A stretch of 64,000 nucleotides of DNA from Streptomyces sp. NBC_00078 (lineage in GTDB: Bacteria > Actinomycetota > Actinomycetes > Streptomycetales > Streptomycetaceae): assembly GCF_026343335.1 (NCBI RefSeq), contig NZ_JAPELX010000001.1:4092001-4156000 (forward strand), read 5' to 3'. A model generated the notes under the pieces. It saw only the letters and a program-made list of their open reading frames with translations, did not search any database and had not been told where the DNA came from. The position numbers and the translations under genes are program-made. Shown piece after piece: positions 16,372 through 24,340 of this stretch (within the stretch, counting starts at the first letter, position 1; each line of letters starts with the position of its first letter).

Positions 16372-18018
16372 GTGAATGGTCCACTCATCGTCCAGTCCGA
16401 CAAGACCCTGCTCCTGGAGGTCGACCACGAACAGGCCGGCGAGTGCCGTCGGGCCATCGCGGTGTTCGCGGAGCTGGAGCGGGCACCCGAGCACATCCAC
16501 ACGTACCGGGTGACGCCGCTGGGTCTGTGGAACGCGCGCGCGGCCGGGCACGACGCCGAGCAGGTCGTGGACGCGCTCGTGCAGTACAGCCGCTACCCGG
16601 TGCCGCACGCGCTGCTCGTCGACGTCGCCGACACGATGGACCGGTACGGGCGGCTGACCCTCAGCAAGCACCCCACGCACGGGCTGGTCCTCACGACCAC
16701 CGACCGGCCGGTGCTGGAGGAGATCCTGCGCTCGAAGCGGGTCGCGCCGCTGGTCGGCGCGCGGATCGACCCGGACACGGTCGCCGTGCATCCCTCCGAG
16801 CGCGGGCAGATCAAGCAGACGCTGCTGAAGCTGGGCTGGCCGGCCGAGGACCTCGCGGGGTACGTGGACGGCGAGGCGCACCCTATCGAGCTGAACGAGG
16901 ACGGGTGGGCGCTGCGCCCGTACCAGAAGCAGGCCGTGGAGAACTTCTGGCACGGCGGGAGTGGGGTCGTGGTGCTGCCGTGCGGCGCCGGGAAGACACT
17001 CGTCGGCGCCGGGTCGATGGCCCAGGCGAAGTCGACGACGCTGATCCTCGTCACGAACACCGTCTCGGCGCGGCAGTGGAAGCACGAGCTGGTGAAGCGG
17101 ACCTCGCTGACCGAGGAGGAGATCGGTGAGTACAGCGGGACGCGGAAGGAGATCCGGCCGGTCACCATCGCCACCTACCAGGTGCTGACCACGAGACGGA
17201 AGGGCGTCTACCCGCACCTGGAACTCTTCGACTCCCGTGACTGGGGTCTGATCGTCTACGACGAGGTGCATCTGCTGCCCGCGCCCGTCTTCAAGTTCAC
17301 GGCGGATCTGCAGGCGCGGCGGCGGCTCGGGCTGACGGCCACCCTCGTGCGCGAGGACGGACGCGAGTCGGACGTGTTCTCCCTGATCGGCCCCAAGCGG
17401 TTCGACGCGCCGTGGAAGGAGATCGAGGCGCAGGGCTACATCGCGCCGGCCGACTGTGTGGAGGTCCGGGTCAACCTCACCGAATCCGAGCGCCTCGCCT
17501 ACGCCACCGCCGAGACCGAGGAGAAGTACCGCTACTGCGCCACGACCGAGACGAAGCGGAAGGTCACGGAGGCGATCGTGCGCCGGTTCGCGGGTCAGCA
17601 GATCCTCGTCATCGGGCAGTACATCGACCAACTCGACGAGCTGGGCGAGCACTTGAACGCACCCGTCATCAAGGGTGAGACCTCCAACGCCCAGCGCGAG
17701 AAGCTCTTCGGCGCCTTCCGGGAGGGCGAGATCAGTGTGCTGGTGGTCTCCAAGGTCGCGAACTTCTCCATCGACCTGCCGGAGGCGACGGTCGCCGTCC
17801 AGGTGTCGGGCACCTTCGGCTCACGCCAGGAGGAGGCCCAGCGGCTCGGGCGGGTGCTCCGCCCCAAGGCCGACGGCCACCAGGCGCACTTCTACTCCGT
17901 CGTCGCCCGCGACACGCTCGACCAGGACTTCGCCGCGCACCGCCAGCGGTTCCTGGCGGAGCAGGGGTATGCGTACCGGATCGTGGACGCGGACGAGTTG
18001 CTGGCGGAGGAGGCGTAG
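16372..18018 (+). CDS. XPB-type DNA repair helicase
   Basis: A 548-residue superfamily 2 helicase. An XPB N-terminal domain is followed by the helicase core: Walker A CGAGKT at 204-209, DEVH box at 297-300, motif III LGLTATLVRED, and motif VI QRLGRVLRP. It should translocate on DNA with 3'-5' polarity; bacterial XPB proteins unwind DNA and are linked to repair. The start is GTG 16372. The nearby helicase-associated protein (12683-15211) is a plausible partner. All motifs look intact. Confidence 0.93.
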   Translation: MNGPLIVQSDKTLLLEVDHEQAGECRRAIAVFAELERAPEHIHTYRVTPLGLWNARAAGHDAEQVVDALVQYSRYPVPHALLVDVADTMDRYGRLTLSKHPTHGLVLTTTDRPVLEEILRSKRVAPLVGARIDPDTVAVHPSERGQIKQTLLKLGWPAEDLAGYVDGEAHPIELNEDGWALRPYQKQAVENFWHGGSGVVVLPCGAGKTLVGAGSMAQAKSTTLILVTNTVSARQWKHELVKRTSLTEEEIGEYSGTRKEIRPVTIATYQVLTTRRKGVYPHLELFDSRDWGLIVYDEVHLLPAPVFKFTADLQARRRLGLTATLVREDGRESDVFSLIGPKRFDAPWKEIEAQGYIAPADCVEVRVNLTESERLAYATAETEEKYRYCATTETKRKVTEAIVRRFAGQQILVIGQYIDQLDELGEHLNAPVIKGETSNAQREKLFGAFREGEISVLVVSKVANFSIDLPEATVAVQVSGTFGSRQEEAQRLGRVLRPKADGHQAHFYSVVARDTLDQDFAAHRQRFLAEQGYAYRIVDADELLAEEA

Positions 18019-18043
18019 GACACGGCCCCCGGCTTGGCTGCGG

Positions 18044-18229
18044 TCACTTGCGACGTACGCCCGCTTCCTCGCCGTACTCGCCGAGTACGACGACGCTGAA
18101 GGCGGCGCCCGCGAAGACCTTGATCGCGCGCAGGGCGTCGCCGAGACGGTGGGGGTGGCTGCCCGTGACGGCTGTGGCACCGCCGGGCCGGCCCGGGCCA
18201 TGGGCTGGGGTGAAGGTTGCTGCGCTCAT
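18044..18229 (-). CDS. Small hypothetical protein
   Basis: A 61-residue basic protein with one mildly hydrophobic stretch (KVFAGAAFSVVVLGEYG). The ATG at 18229 begins a coherent frame whose codon bias is Streptomyces-like. It converges on the XPB gene 25 bp away. No family is recognised; it could be a small membrane-associated protein. Confidence 0.5.
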   Translation of the reverse strand: MSAATFTPAHGPGRPGGATAVTGSHPHRLGDALRAIKVFAGAAFSVVVLGEYGEEAGVRRK

Positions 18230-18321
18230 GTACCCATAGTGGCTCTTAGCACATAAGGCCGGCATCGGCCTGCGGACCGAAGCTCCGCCGTCGCCGCGTA
18301 CGACTCCGGGCAGAGCCGTCC

Positions 18322-18377
18322 CCCTCGGGTATGACGGGGACATACCCTCGGGTATGACGGGGACATCCCCTAGGGGA
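18322..18377. promoter_or_regulatory. Tandem repeat with CsoR-like palindromes
   Basis: A 22-bp unit (CCCTCGGGTATGACGGGG plus ACAT) occurs at 18322-18343 and 18345-18366. The overlap makes CATACCC-TC-GGGTATG at 18341-18356, and a perfect TCCCCTAGGGGA follows at 18366-18377. The TACCC/GGGTA geometry resembles operators of the CsoR family of copper sensors, but neither neighbouring gene is an obvious copper exporter. A binding role is inferred only from symmetry and placement 200 bp upstream of the HelD gene. Confidence 0.4.
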
Positions 18378-18576
18378 CCAGGGGAACAGGGGGCCGGGCG
18401 ACTCCCCGGGGGGCGGAAAAACGGTTGGCTTCCGTCACGGCATCTGGCCTAGAATCTCCGCTCTTGCCCGCCTCCCTCCACGGAGCGCCGCCGCCCGGCC
18501 GGAAACCGGACGGCTTTCCGCCATGCAGCGCCGTACACCGGCGCCATCCGCACCGCAGGCCTTCGGAGGCATTCCC

Positions 18577-20721
18577 GTGTCCACGCCCGTCGACGACTCC
18601 AAGCCACTCGACGCCCCCAAGCCACTCGACGCCCCCAAGGCCCTCGATGACCCCAAGGCGCTCGACGGCCCCCTCGACCCGCTCTCCCGGGAACGCTCCC
18701 ACCTCGCCGACTCGCGCGCCGCCCTGCGCGCCATGCGCGAGGACGTCGAGTCGCTCGACATCCGTGACGTCACCGCGAACTGGGTCAACGCCGAGGTCCT
18801 GGCCCGCCAGATCGACGACCGCATCAAGGCGCTGGCCGACCTCAGCGACACCCCGCTGTTCTTCGGCCGCCTCGACTACCTGCACTCCCCGGGCGCCGAC
18901 CGGGCGGAGGGCGCGGACGGTGAGCGCCCGCGGCCGGAGGACGCTTATCAAATGCTGTACATCGGGCGCCGGCACGTGCACGACCACGACGGCGACCCGA
19001 TGGTCATCGACTGGCGGGCACCGGTCTCGCAGCCGTTCTACCGGGCCTCCAAGAAGGACCCGCTGGACGTCGCGCTGCGCCGCCGCTTCGGGTACACGGG
19101 CGGCGACCTCACGGCGTACGAGGACGAGCATCTCTCCGACCCGGCGGAGGTGGCCCGCACGAGCAAGCTGCTCCAGCAGGAGATCGAGCGCCCGCGCGTC
19201 GGCCCGATGCGGGACATCGTCGCGACCATCCAGCCCGAGCAGGACGAGATCGTGCGCAGCGGGCTGGGCGGCACGGTGTGCGTGCAAGGAGGGCCCGGGA
19301 CCGGAAAGACCGCCGTCGGCCTGCACCGTGTCGCCTATCTCCTCTACGCCCATCGCGAGCGGCTCGCCCGCACCGGCACGCTCGTCATCGGCCCGAACCG
19401 GTCCTTCCTGCACTACATCGAGCAAGTCCTGCCCGCCCTGGGTGAGTTGGCTGTCAAGCAGGCCACCGTGGACGACCTCGTGGCGCATGTCGAGGTCAGG
19501 GGCGCCGACGAGGCACCGGCCGCGATCATCAAGGGCGACGCGAGGATGGCGGAGGTGCTGCGGCGGGCCGTCCACTCGCACGTCACCCTGCCGACCGAGC
19601 CGGTCGTCGTGGTGCGCGGCTCACGCCGCTGGCGGGTGCCCGCGCACGAACTCGGGGACATCGTCCGCGAGTTGCTCGACCGCGGCATCCGTTACGGCGC
19701 CGCCCGCGAGGCCCTTCCGCAGCGCATCGCGCATGCCGTGCTGGTGCAGATGGAGCGGTCGGGCGAGGCACCGGACGACCGGGTGCAGGACGCGGTGGCC
19801 CGCAACAGCGCGGTCAAGGCGGCGGTGAAGGCGGTCTGGCCGCCGGTCGACCCGGCGAAACTGGTCCTGCGTCTGCTGACGGACGCGGACTTCCTCGCCG
19901 CACACGCGGATGGCCTGCTGAGCCAGGACGAGCAGAGAACGATCCTCTGGGCCAAGCCGGTGCGCAGCGTCAAGGCCGCCAAGTGGTCGTCCGCGGACGC
20001 GGTGTTGATCGACGAGGCGACGGACCTGGTGCAGCGCACGCACTCCCTCGGCCATGTGGTCCTGGACGAGGCGCAGGACCTCTCCCCCATGCAGTACCGG
20101 GCGGTCGGCCGCCGCTGCACCACCGGGTCGGCGACGATCCTCGGCGATCTGGCGCAGGGCACCACGCCCTGGGCGACGAGGAGTTGGGACGAGGCCCTCG
20201 CCCACCTCGGCAAGTCGGAGGGCGTCATCGAGGAGCTGACGGCCGGTTTCCGCGTCCCGACGGACGTCATCACGTACGCCTCCCGTCTGCTCCCGCACAT
20301 CGCGCCCGGCCTGACGCCGGTCGCCTCGGTCCGCGAGAACCCGGGCTTCTTCGACCTCCGCCCGATCGCCGGCACCGCCGAAGTCGTCGCCGCCTGCGAG
20401 GAGTTGCTGCGCAACGAGGGCTCGACGGGGCTGATCGTGGCCGACGTCCGCGTTCCTTCCCTGGCGGCGGCGCTGACGGCGGCCGGCATCAGCTACCTGG
20501 CCCCGGGCGAGGAAACCACCCGGGACACCCGCCTCACCCTGGTCCCGGCGTCGCTCGCCAAGGGCCTGGAGTACGACTACGTGGTCCTCGACGAGCCACA
20601 GGCAGTGGTCGACGGAGAGCCGGACGAACGCACGGGACTACGGCGACTGTATGTGGCGCTGACCCGAGCGGTCTCGGGCCTGATCGTGACGCACGCGGCG
20701 CCGTTGCCGACGCAGCTGTGA
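18577..20721 (+). CDS. HelD-type UvrD/Rep-like ATPase
   Basis: A 714-residue superfamily 1 ATPase. Walker A GGPGTGKT lies at 238-245, VVLDEAQDLSPMQ (DEAQD at 497-501) gives motif II, and a C-terminal VALTRA matches motif VI. The long N-terminal part (RERSHLADSRAALRAM...) fits the coiled arm by which HelD proteins enter RNA polymerase. HelD recycles stalled RNA polymerase; some Streptomyces homologues protect it from rifamycins. The N-terminus carries a PLDAPK/ALDDPK repeat (residues about 8-32). GTG 18577 follows GGAGG by 7 nt, fixing the start. I saw no rifamycin-associated palindrome upstream. Confidence 0.85.
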   Translation: MSTPVDDSKPLDAPKPLDAPKALDDPKALDGPLDPLSRERSHLADSRAALRAMREDVESLDIRDVTANWVNAEVLARQIDDRIKALADLSDTPLFFGRLDYLHSPGADRAEGADGERPRPEDAYQMLYIGRRHVHDHDGDPMVIDWRAPVSQPFYRASKKDPLDVALRRRFGYTGGDLTAYEDEHLSDPAEVARTSKLLQQEIERPRVGPMRDIVATIQPEQDEIVRSGLGGTVCVQGGPGTGKTAVGLHRVAYLLYAHRERLARTGTLVIGPNRSFLHYIEQVLPALGELAVKQATVDDLVAHVEVRGADEAPAAIIKGDARMAEVLRRAVHSHVTLPTEPVVVVRGSRRWRVPAHELGDIVRELLDRGIRYGAAREALPQRIAHAVLVQMERSGEAPDDRVQDAVARNSAVKAAVKAVWPPVDPAKLVLRLLTDADFLAAHADGLLSQDEQRTILWAKPVRSVKAAKWSSADAVLIDEATDLVQRTHSLGHVVLDEAQDLSPMQYRAVGRRCTTGSATILGDLAQGTTPWATRSWDEALAHLGKSEGVIEELTAGFRVPTDVITYASRLLPHIAPGLTPVASVRENPGFFDLRPIAGTAEVVAACEELLRNEGSTGLIVADVRVPSLAAALTAAGISYLAPGEETTRDTRLTLVPASLAKGLEYDYVVLDEPQAVVDGEPDERTGLRRLYVALTRAVSGLIVTHAAPLPTQL

Positions 20722-20746
20722 TGGCCCGCACGTCAGGTGGGCACGT

Positions 20747-21448
20747 TCAGCGTTCGTCCAGTACGCGACGCCACTGACGCACCGCCTCCGCCGCAACCGG
20801 TCCGTCCCAGCCCCCCGGCCGTGCCGCCCCGCCGATGTGGAAGGCGTCGATGCCGGCGGTCTTCAGCCCGGGCACGTGTTCCAGCCGCAGGCCCCCGCCG
20901 GCCATGATCCGCGGCTCGTAGCCGGGGTCTCCGCGTCTGGCCGCCTCGGTGAGCAGGGTGGGGAGGCCGTCGTCGACGCCCGTGGCCGAGCCGGCCGTGA
21001 GGTAGGCGTCCAGCCCTGGCAGTCCGTCCAGCTGCTTGCGCAGCGCGTCGCGGTCCGCGGCCCGGTCGATGGCGCGGTGGAAGGTCCAGCGGCAGCCGTC
21101 CAGCTCCTCGACGATCCGCTCCACGGCGTCCAGGTCGACACGGCCGTCCGGGTCGAGGAACCCGAGCACGAATTCCTCGGCACCCGCGGCCCGCATCTCC
21201 CGGGCAGCCCGGACCAGCCGCGCGACATCCTCGGCGTCTCCGGCGGCGAATCCGTCTGTCAGCCGCAGCATCACGCGCAGGTCGATGTCGACGGCGGCCC
21301 GGATCCGGGCGAAGGTCTCGACCGGCGGGGTCAGCCCGTCGGCCGCCATGTCGGTGACCAGCTCTAGGCGGTCCGCGCCTCCGGCCTGGGCGGCGACCGC
21401 GTCCTCGGTACCGAGGGCGATCACCTCCAGGACTGCACGCGTGCTCAT
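20747..21448 (-). CDS. cutC: CutC-family protein
   Basis: A 233-residue TIM-barrel protein with the family hallmarks LEVIALGTEDAVAAQAGGADRLEL at the start, ADGLTP, VMLR, FHRAID and GGGLR. CutC was named for copper homeostasis, but its biochemical role is disputed. The ATG at 21448 follows GGAAGGGG. It is convergent with the HelD gene, 25 bp apart. A DasR-like box sits 35-50 bp upstream of its start, suggesting control by amino-sugar status rather than copper. Confidence 0.9.
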   Translation of the reverse strand: MSTRAVLEVIALGTEDAVAAQAGGADRLELVTDMAADGLTPPVETFARIRAAVDIDLRVMLRLTDGFAAGDAEDVARLVRAAREMRAAGAEEFVLGFLDPDGRVDLDAVERIVEELDGCRWTFHRAIDRAADRDALRKQLDGLPGLDAYLTAGSATGVDDGLPTLLTEAARRGDPGYEPRIMAGGGLRLEHVPGLKTAGIDAFHIGGAARPGGWDGPVAAEAVRQWRRVLDER

Positions 21449-21880
21449 AGGACCCCTTCCGTCGGTGTTCCCTGGAGCGGCTACAGGTCTAGTCCAATCT
21501 CAGGGTACGACGGGAGGGCGGAGGGCCGCGAGATCGCCCCCGTCACCCGAAGCTGTCCAGCTTCCCGACATCCACCCCGACGAGCCCCTACGCCACGGCT
21601 TTCGGCACGGGCCGCCCCGGACAACGCCGTACGAACGTGGCCGCGTCCCCGATGAAAACCGGGCCGGCGCCCGCTCCCCGCTCGTCCCGCCCAGCCGCTG
21701 CGGCTCGTCCACGTCGTCGAGGCCGGAGTGCAGCGGGTCCGCGACCCTTCTCCCGGGTGACCCCCGCGAGGACGGTGAGCGCGTCCGGGAGCGCGGTTCG
21801 GGGTCGCGTACGTCGTGCAGGTCTGGAGCCGTCATGGGTTCACGCCAGGGGTCCGGCGCGAGACGAGGGACAATGCGGGC
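21449..21880. other. Divergent intergenic region, cutC / HD protein
   Basis: These 432 bases hold no supported gene. Visible elements are the DasR-like box at 21483-21498 and a palindrome GAAGCTG-TC-CAGCTTC at 21549-21564. The remainder is GC-rich with open frames that look like noise. Confidence 0.5.
21483..21498. promoter_or_regulatory. DasR-like (dre) box before cutC
   Basis: ACAGGTCTAGTCCAAT matches the DasR consensus ACTGGTCTAGACCAGT at 13 of 16 positions and keeps the central GGTCTAG. It lies 35-50 bp upstream of the cutC start codon, a sensible repressor position. Confidence 0.55.
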
Positions 21881-22543
21881 ATGGCCGATCTCGACGCCCT
21901 GCGCACCCGCTGGAACCGCGCCCTGGAAGGAGCCCGGCCGCCCGGCGCCGGCCCCGACCCGGCCCCGTACGCCGACGACCTCCTGGCCCGCTGGCAGGAA
22001 CCGCAGCGGCGTTACCACACGCTCGCCCACCTCACGGCGGTCCTGGACCACATCGACGTACTGGAGAAGTACGCACAGGACCCGGACGTCGTGCGCCTGA
22101 CGGCCTGGTTCCACGACGCCGTCTACCTTCCCGAACGGTCCGAGAACGAGGAGCGCTCGGCCCGTCTCGCCGAGCGGGCCCTCCTGGAGGCGGGGGTGCC
22201 GGCCGCGAAGACCGCCGAGGTCACCCGTCTCGTCCGGCTCACCGTCACCCACGCCCCCGCCGACGACGACCGCGACGGCCAGGTCCTCTGCGACGCCGAC
22301 CTCGCGATCCTGGCCTCGCCCCCGTCCGCGTACGCCGCCTACACGGCCGCCGTGCGCGAGGAGTACCACTTCGTGCCCGGTGCCGCCTTCCGCGAGGGAC
22401 GCGCCGCGGTCCTGCGTCAACTCCTCGATCTGCCGAGGCTGTTCAGGACCCCGTACGGACAGGCGGAGTGGGAGGCGACGGCGCGCTACAACATCGGCTC
22501 CGAGCTGGAAATGCTGTCGCTTCCGGCGGACCCGGCCACATAG
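21881..22543 (+). CDS. HD-domain metal-dependent phosphohydrolase-like protein
   Basis: A 220-residue protein with H-HD-D-type metal ligands: YHTLAHLTAVLDHI, then WFHDAVYLP and LCDADLAIL. This matches predicted metal-dependent HD hydrolases; the substrate is unknown. The ATG at 21881 opens MADLDALRTRWN. Its stop lies 11 bp before the MDMPI-GNAT gene, so the two are probably co-transcribed. Confidence 0.85.
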   Translation: MADLDALRTRWNRALEGARPPGAGPDPAPYADDLLARWQEPQRRYHTLAHLTAVLDHIDVLEKYAQDPDVVRLTAWFHDAVYLPERSENEERSARLAERALLEAGVPAAKTAEVTRLVRLTVTHAPADDDRDGQVLCDADLAILASPPSAYAAYTAAVREEYHFVPGAAFREGRAAVLRQLLDLPRLFRTPYGQAEWEATARYNIGSELEMLSLPADPAT

Positions 22544-22553
22544 TCTGCGGCCC

Positions 22554-23621
22554 ATGCGACCAATGGGCGGGGACAGGCTGGAGGAGGCCGTGGCGGGCTG
22601 CTTGGCAGCGCTGCGCACGGCCGTGGACCGGGACTGGGCGGGGGTGAAGGCGGGCCGGCTGGAGTGGAGCTGCGCCACGACGGCGTTCCACATCGCCGAG
22701 GACCTGATCGGGTACGCCGCCAACCTGGCGGCACGCGCCCAGGACGACTACGTCCCCTTCGAGATCACCCTCGACGAGGGCACCGACAACGCGGGCCTGT
22801 TGCAGGTGATCGAGGCGACCGGCGCCCTGTTCACCGCCACCCTGCGCGCGACGCCGCGCGAGGCCCGCGCCTTCCACCCGTACCCCTTCCGCAGCGCGAA
22901 CCGCGAGGGCTTCGCCGCGATGGGCATCGCCGAGATCCTCGCCCACACGCACGACATCGCCGAGGGCCTGGGCCTGCCGTACGAACCGCCCGCCGCACTG
23001 CCGGAGTTCGTCCTCACCCACATTTTCCCGCACGTGCAGCCGGGCCCCGACCACTGGCGCACCTTCCTGTGGGCCACCGGCCGCGGCGAACTCCCCGGCC
23101 GCGCCCCGGTCACCCAGTGGCGCTGGCACAACAACCTCGTCGTGCCCGCCTACCGCGTCACCCTGCAGGGCGTCACGCCCGCGGCCGCGCGCGATCTGAC
23201 GGCGGGCGGCGACGGCGGCTTCGAGTGGATCGAGGGCGGCCCCTTCGACGGTACCCGGGAGGCCTCCGGCTTCCTGCTCAAGGCGTACGAAGGGGGCGTG
23301 CACCGCCCGGAGTTCGGCGTGTTCGTCCTGGTGAGGCGCGAGGACGGCCGCGCGATCGGCGGCATGGGCTTCCACGGCATCCCGGACGAGGAGGGCCGCG
23401 CCGAGATCGGCTACGACCTCGCCGAGGGCGCCCGCGGCCGCGGCTACGCGACCGAGGCACTGCGCACCCTCGCGGACTGGGCGCTGGCCCGGGACGACGT
23501 ACGCACGCTCTTCGCGACGGTCGAACGCGACAACCTCCCCTCCCAGGCCGTGGTCTCCCGCGCGGGCTTCCGCAAGGTGAGCGAGGACGAGTCGGTGCTG
23601 GCCTACGAACTGGGGTGCTGA
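22554..23621 (+). CDS. Fusion of a DinB/MDMPI-like domain and a GNAT acetyltransferase
   Basis: A 355-residue protein. Residues 1-170 are a four-helix DinB/maleylpyruvate-isomerase-like domain (FHIAEDLIGYAANLAA, HTHDIAEGLG with metal-binding histidines). Residues 190-355 are a GNAT domain with the acetyl-CoA loop EGARGRGYATEALR and a closing VSRAGFRKV. The domain pairing suggests a thiol-dependent or metal-dependent function combined with acetylation; the substrate is unknown. Start choice between ATG 22554 and ATG 22563 is open. The 3' end overlaps the convergent DUF4031 gene by 19 bp. Confidence 0.85.
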   Translation: MRPMGGDRLEEAVAGCLAALRTAVDRDWAGVKAGRLEWSCATTAFHIAEDLIGYAANLAARAQDDYVPFEITLDEGTDNAGLLQVIEATGALFTATLRATPREARAFHPYPFRSANREGFAAMGIAEILAHTHDIAEGLGLPYEPPAALPEFVLTHIFPHVQPGPDHWRTFLWATGRGELPGRAPVTQWRWHNNLVVPAYRVTLQGVTPAAARDLTAGGDGGFEWIEGGPFDGTREASGFLLKAYEGGVHRPEFGVFVLVRREDGRAIGGMGFHGIPDEEGRAEIGYDLAEGARGRGYATEALRTLADWALARDDVRTLFATVERDNLPSQAVVSRAGFRKVSEDESVLAYELGC

Positions 23622-23881
23622 GCCCGCCCCTTCGGCCGCCGCAGCCCCGCCCCCGTCAGCAGCCGCACCACCTCGCGGCTGCTGACCTCCACGGCACCGG
23701 CGCGCACCGCGTCCGCGTACCGGTGCGACGGGATGTCGTAGTGGTCGCGCTCGAAGGCCCGCCCGGGCACGCCCAGCTCGTCGGCGAACGTGTGCAGTTC
23801 CTCGTAGGAGAGGTCGCTGACCAGGTGGGACCACATCCGGCCGTGGCCAGGCCAGGTCGGTGGGTCGATGTACACCGTCAC
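23603..23881 (-). CDS. DUF4031 protein
   Basis: A 92-residue protein with the DUF4031 opening VYIDPPTWPGHGRMWSHL and the later FERDHYDIP. Its function is unknown. The GTG at 23881 overlaps the TGA of the upstream gene (GTGA), so translation is coupled and the pair likely acts together. Confidence 0.85.
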   Translation of the reverse strand: MTVYIDPPTWPGHGRMWSHLVSDLSYEELHTFADELGVPGRAFERDHYDIPSHRYADAVRAGAVEVSSREVVRLLTGAGLRRPKGRAQHPSS

Positions 23882-24258
23882 GACGCCGCCCCGCCCATGG
23901 CCGGCCCCAGCGCCCCCACCGCGGCGACCTTCACGCCCGCCTTGTGACACACCCAGTGCGGGTCAGGACCCAGCTCCGGCTCGACCTCCAGCGCATGCGG
24001 GTCGCCGCCGCCGCAGACCGGGCACAGGGGCCAGCGGCCGTACGCCTCCAGCAGGGCGTCCTGGACGTCCTGCGCGACCAGCCCGGAGACGTACTCCACG
24101 CCCTCCGGCCACTGCTCGACCCACCAGCGCCGCTGCACGACTGACTCCTCGACCATGGACACCACGTCCGCCGCGGCGACCTCGCTCGCGGCCAGGTCGG
24201 CGAGCACGAGGGCGCGTGCCGCGTGCAACGCCTGCTCCAGAGGGCTGATGGGGTGCAT
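23878..24258 (-). CDS. Conserved hypothetical protein with CPVCGG motif
   Basis: A 126-residue protein. The N-terminal half is helical; the C-terminal half has CPVCGGGDPH and, 24 residues on, HWVCHKAG, which together could ligate one zinc. No family was recognised. It is the first gene of a two-gene unit with the DUF4031 gene and is divergent from the RpiR regulator, so it may share the operator at 24295-24340. Confidence 0.7.
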   Translation of the reverse strand: MHPISPLEQALHAARALVLADLAASEVAAADVVSMVEESVVQRRWWVEQWPEGVEYVSGLVAQDVQDALLEAYGRWPLCPVCGGGDPHALEVEPELGPDPHWVCHKAGVKVAAVGALGPAMGGAAS

Positions 24259-24294
24259 GCCCCCATTGTGCGCACTCTTGACCCCACACCAAGC

Positions 24295-24340
24295 CGAAAA
24301 TATCTTTCATACGTGACCCAGAACGTGAAGGAAATTTTCG
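24295..24340. promoter_or_regulatory. Inverted repeat over the start of the MurR/RpiR regulator
   Basis: CGAAAATATCTTTC (24295-24308) and GAAGGAAATTTTCG (24327-24340) are inverted copies with 12 of 14 pairs matching and an 18-nt spacer. They are strikingly AT-rich for this genome. The arms flank the GTG at 24313, so bound protein would block expression. Autoregulation is the simplest reading. Confidence 0.6.

Noticed and set aside
18378..18576. Rifamycin-associated element upstream of the HelD-type gene
   Set aside because: I looked for the G-rich palindrome with a central CTTGCGGCAAG-type core and did not find it, so rifamycin induction is not supported.
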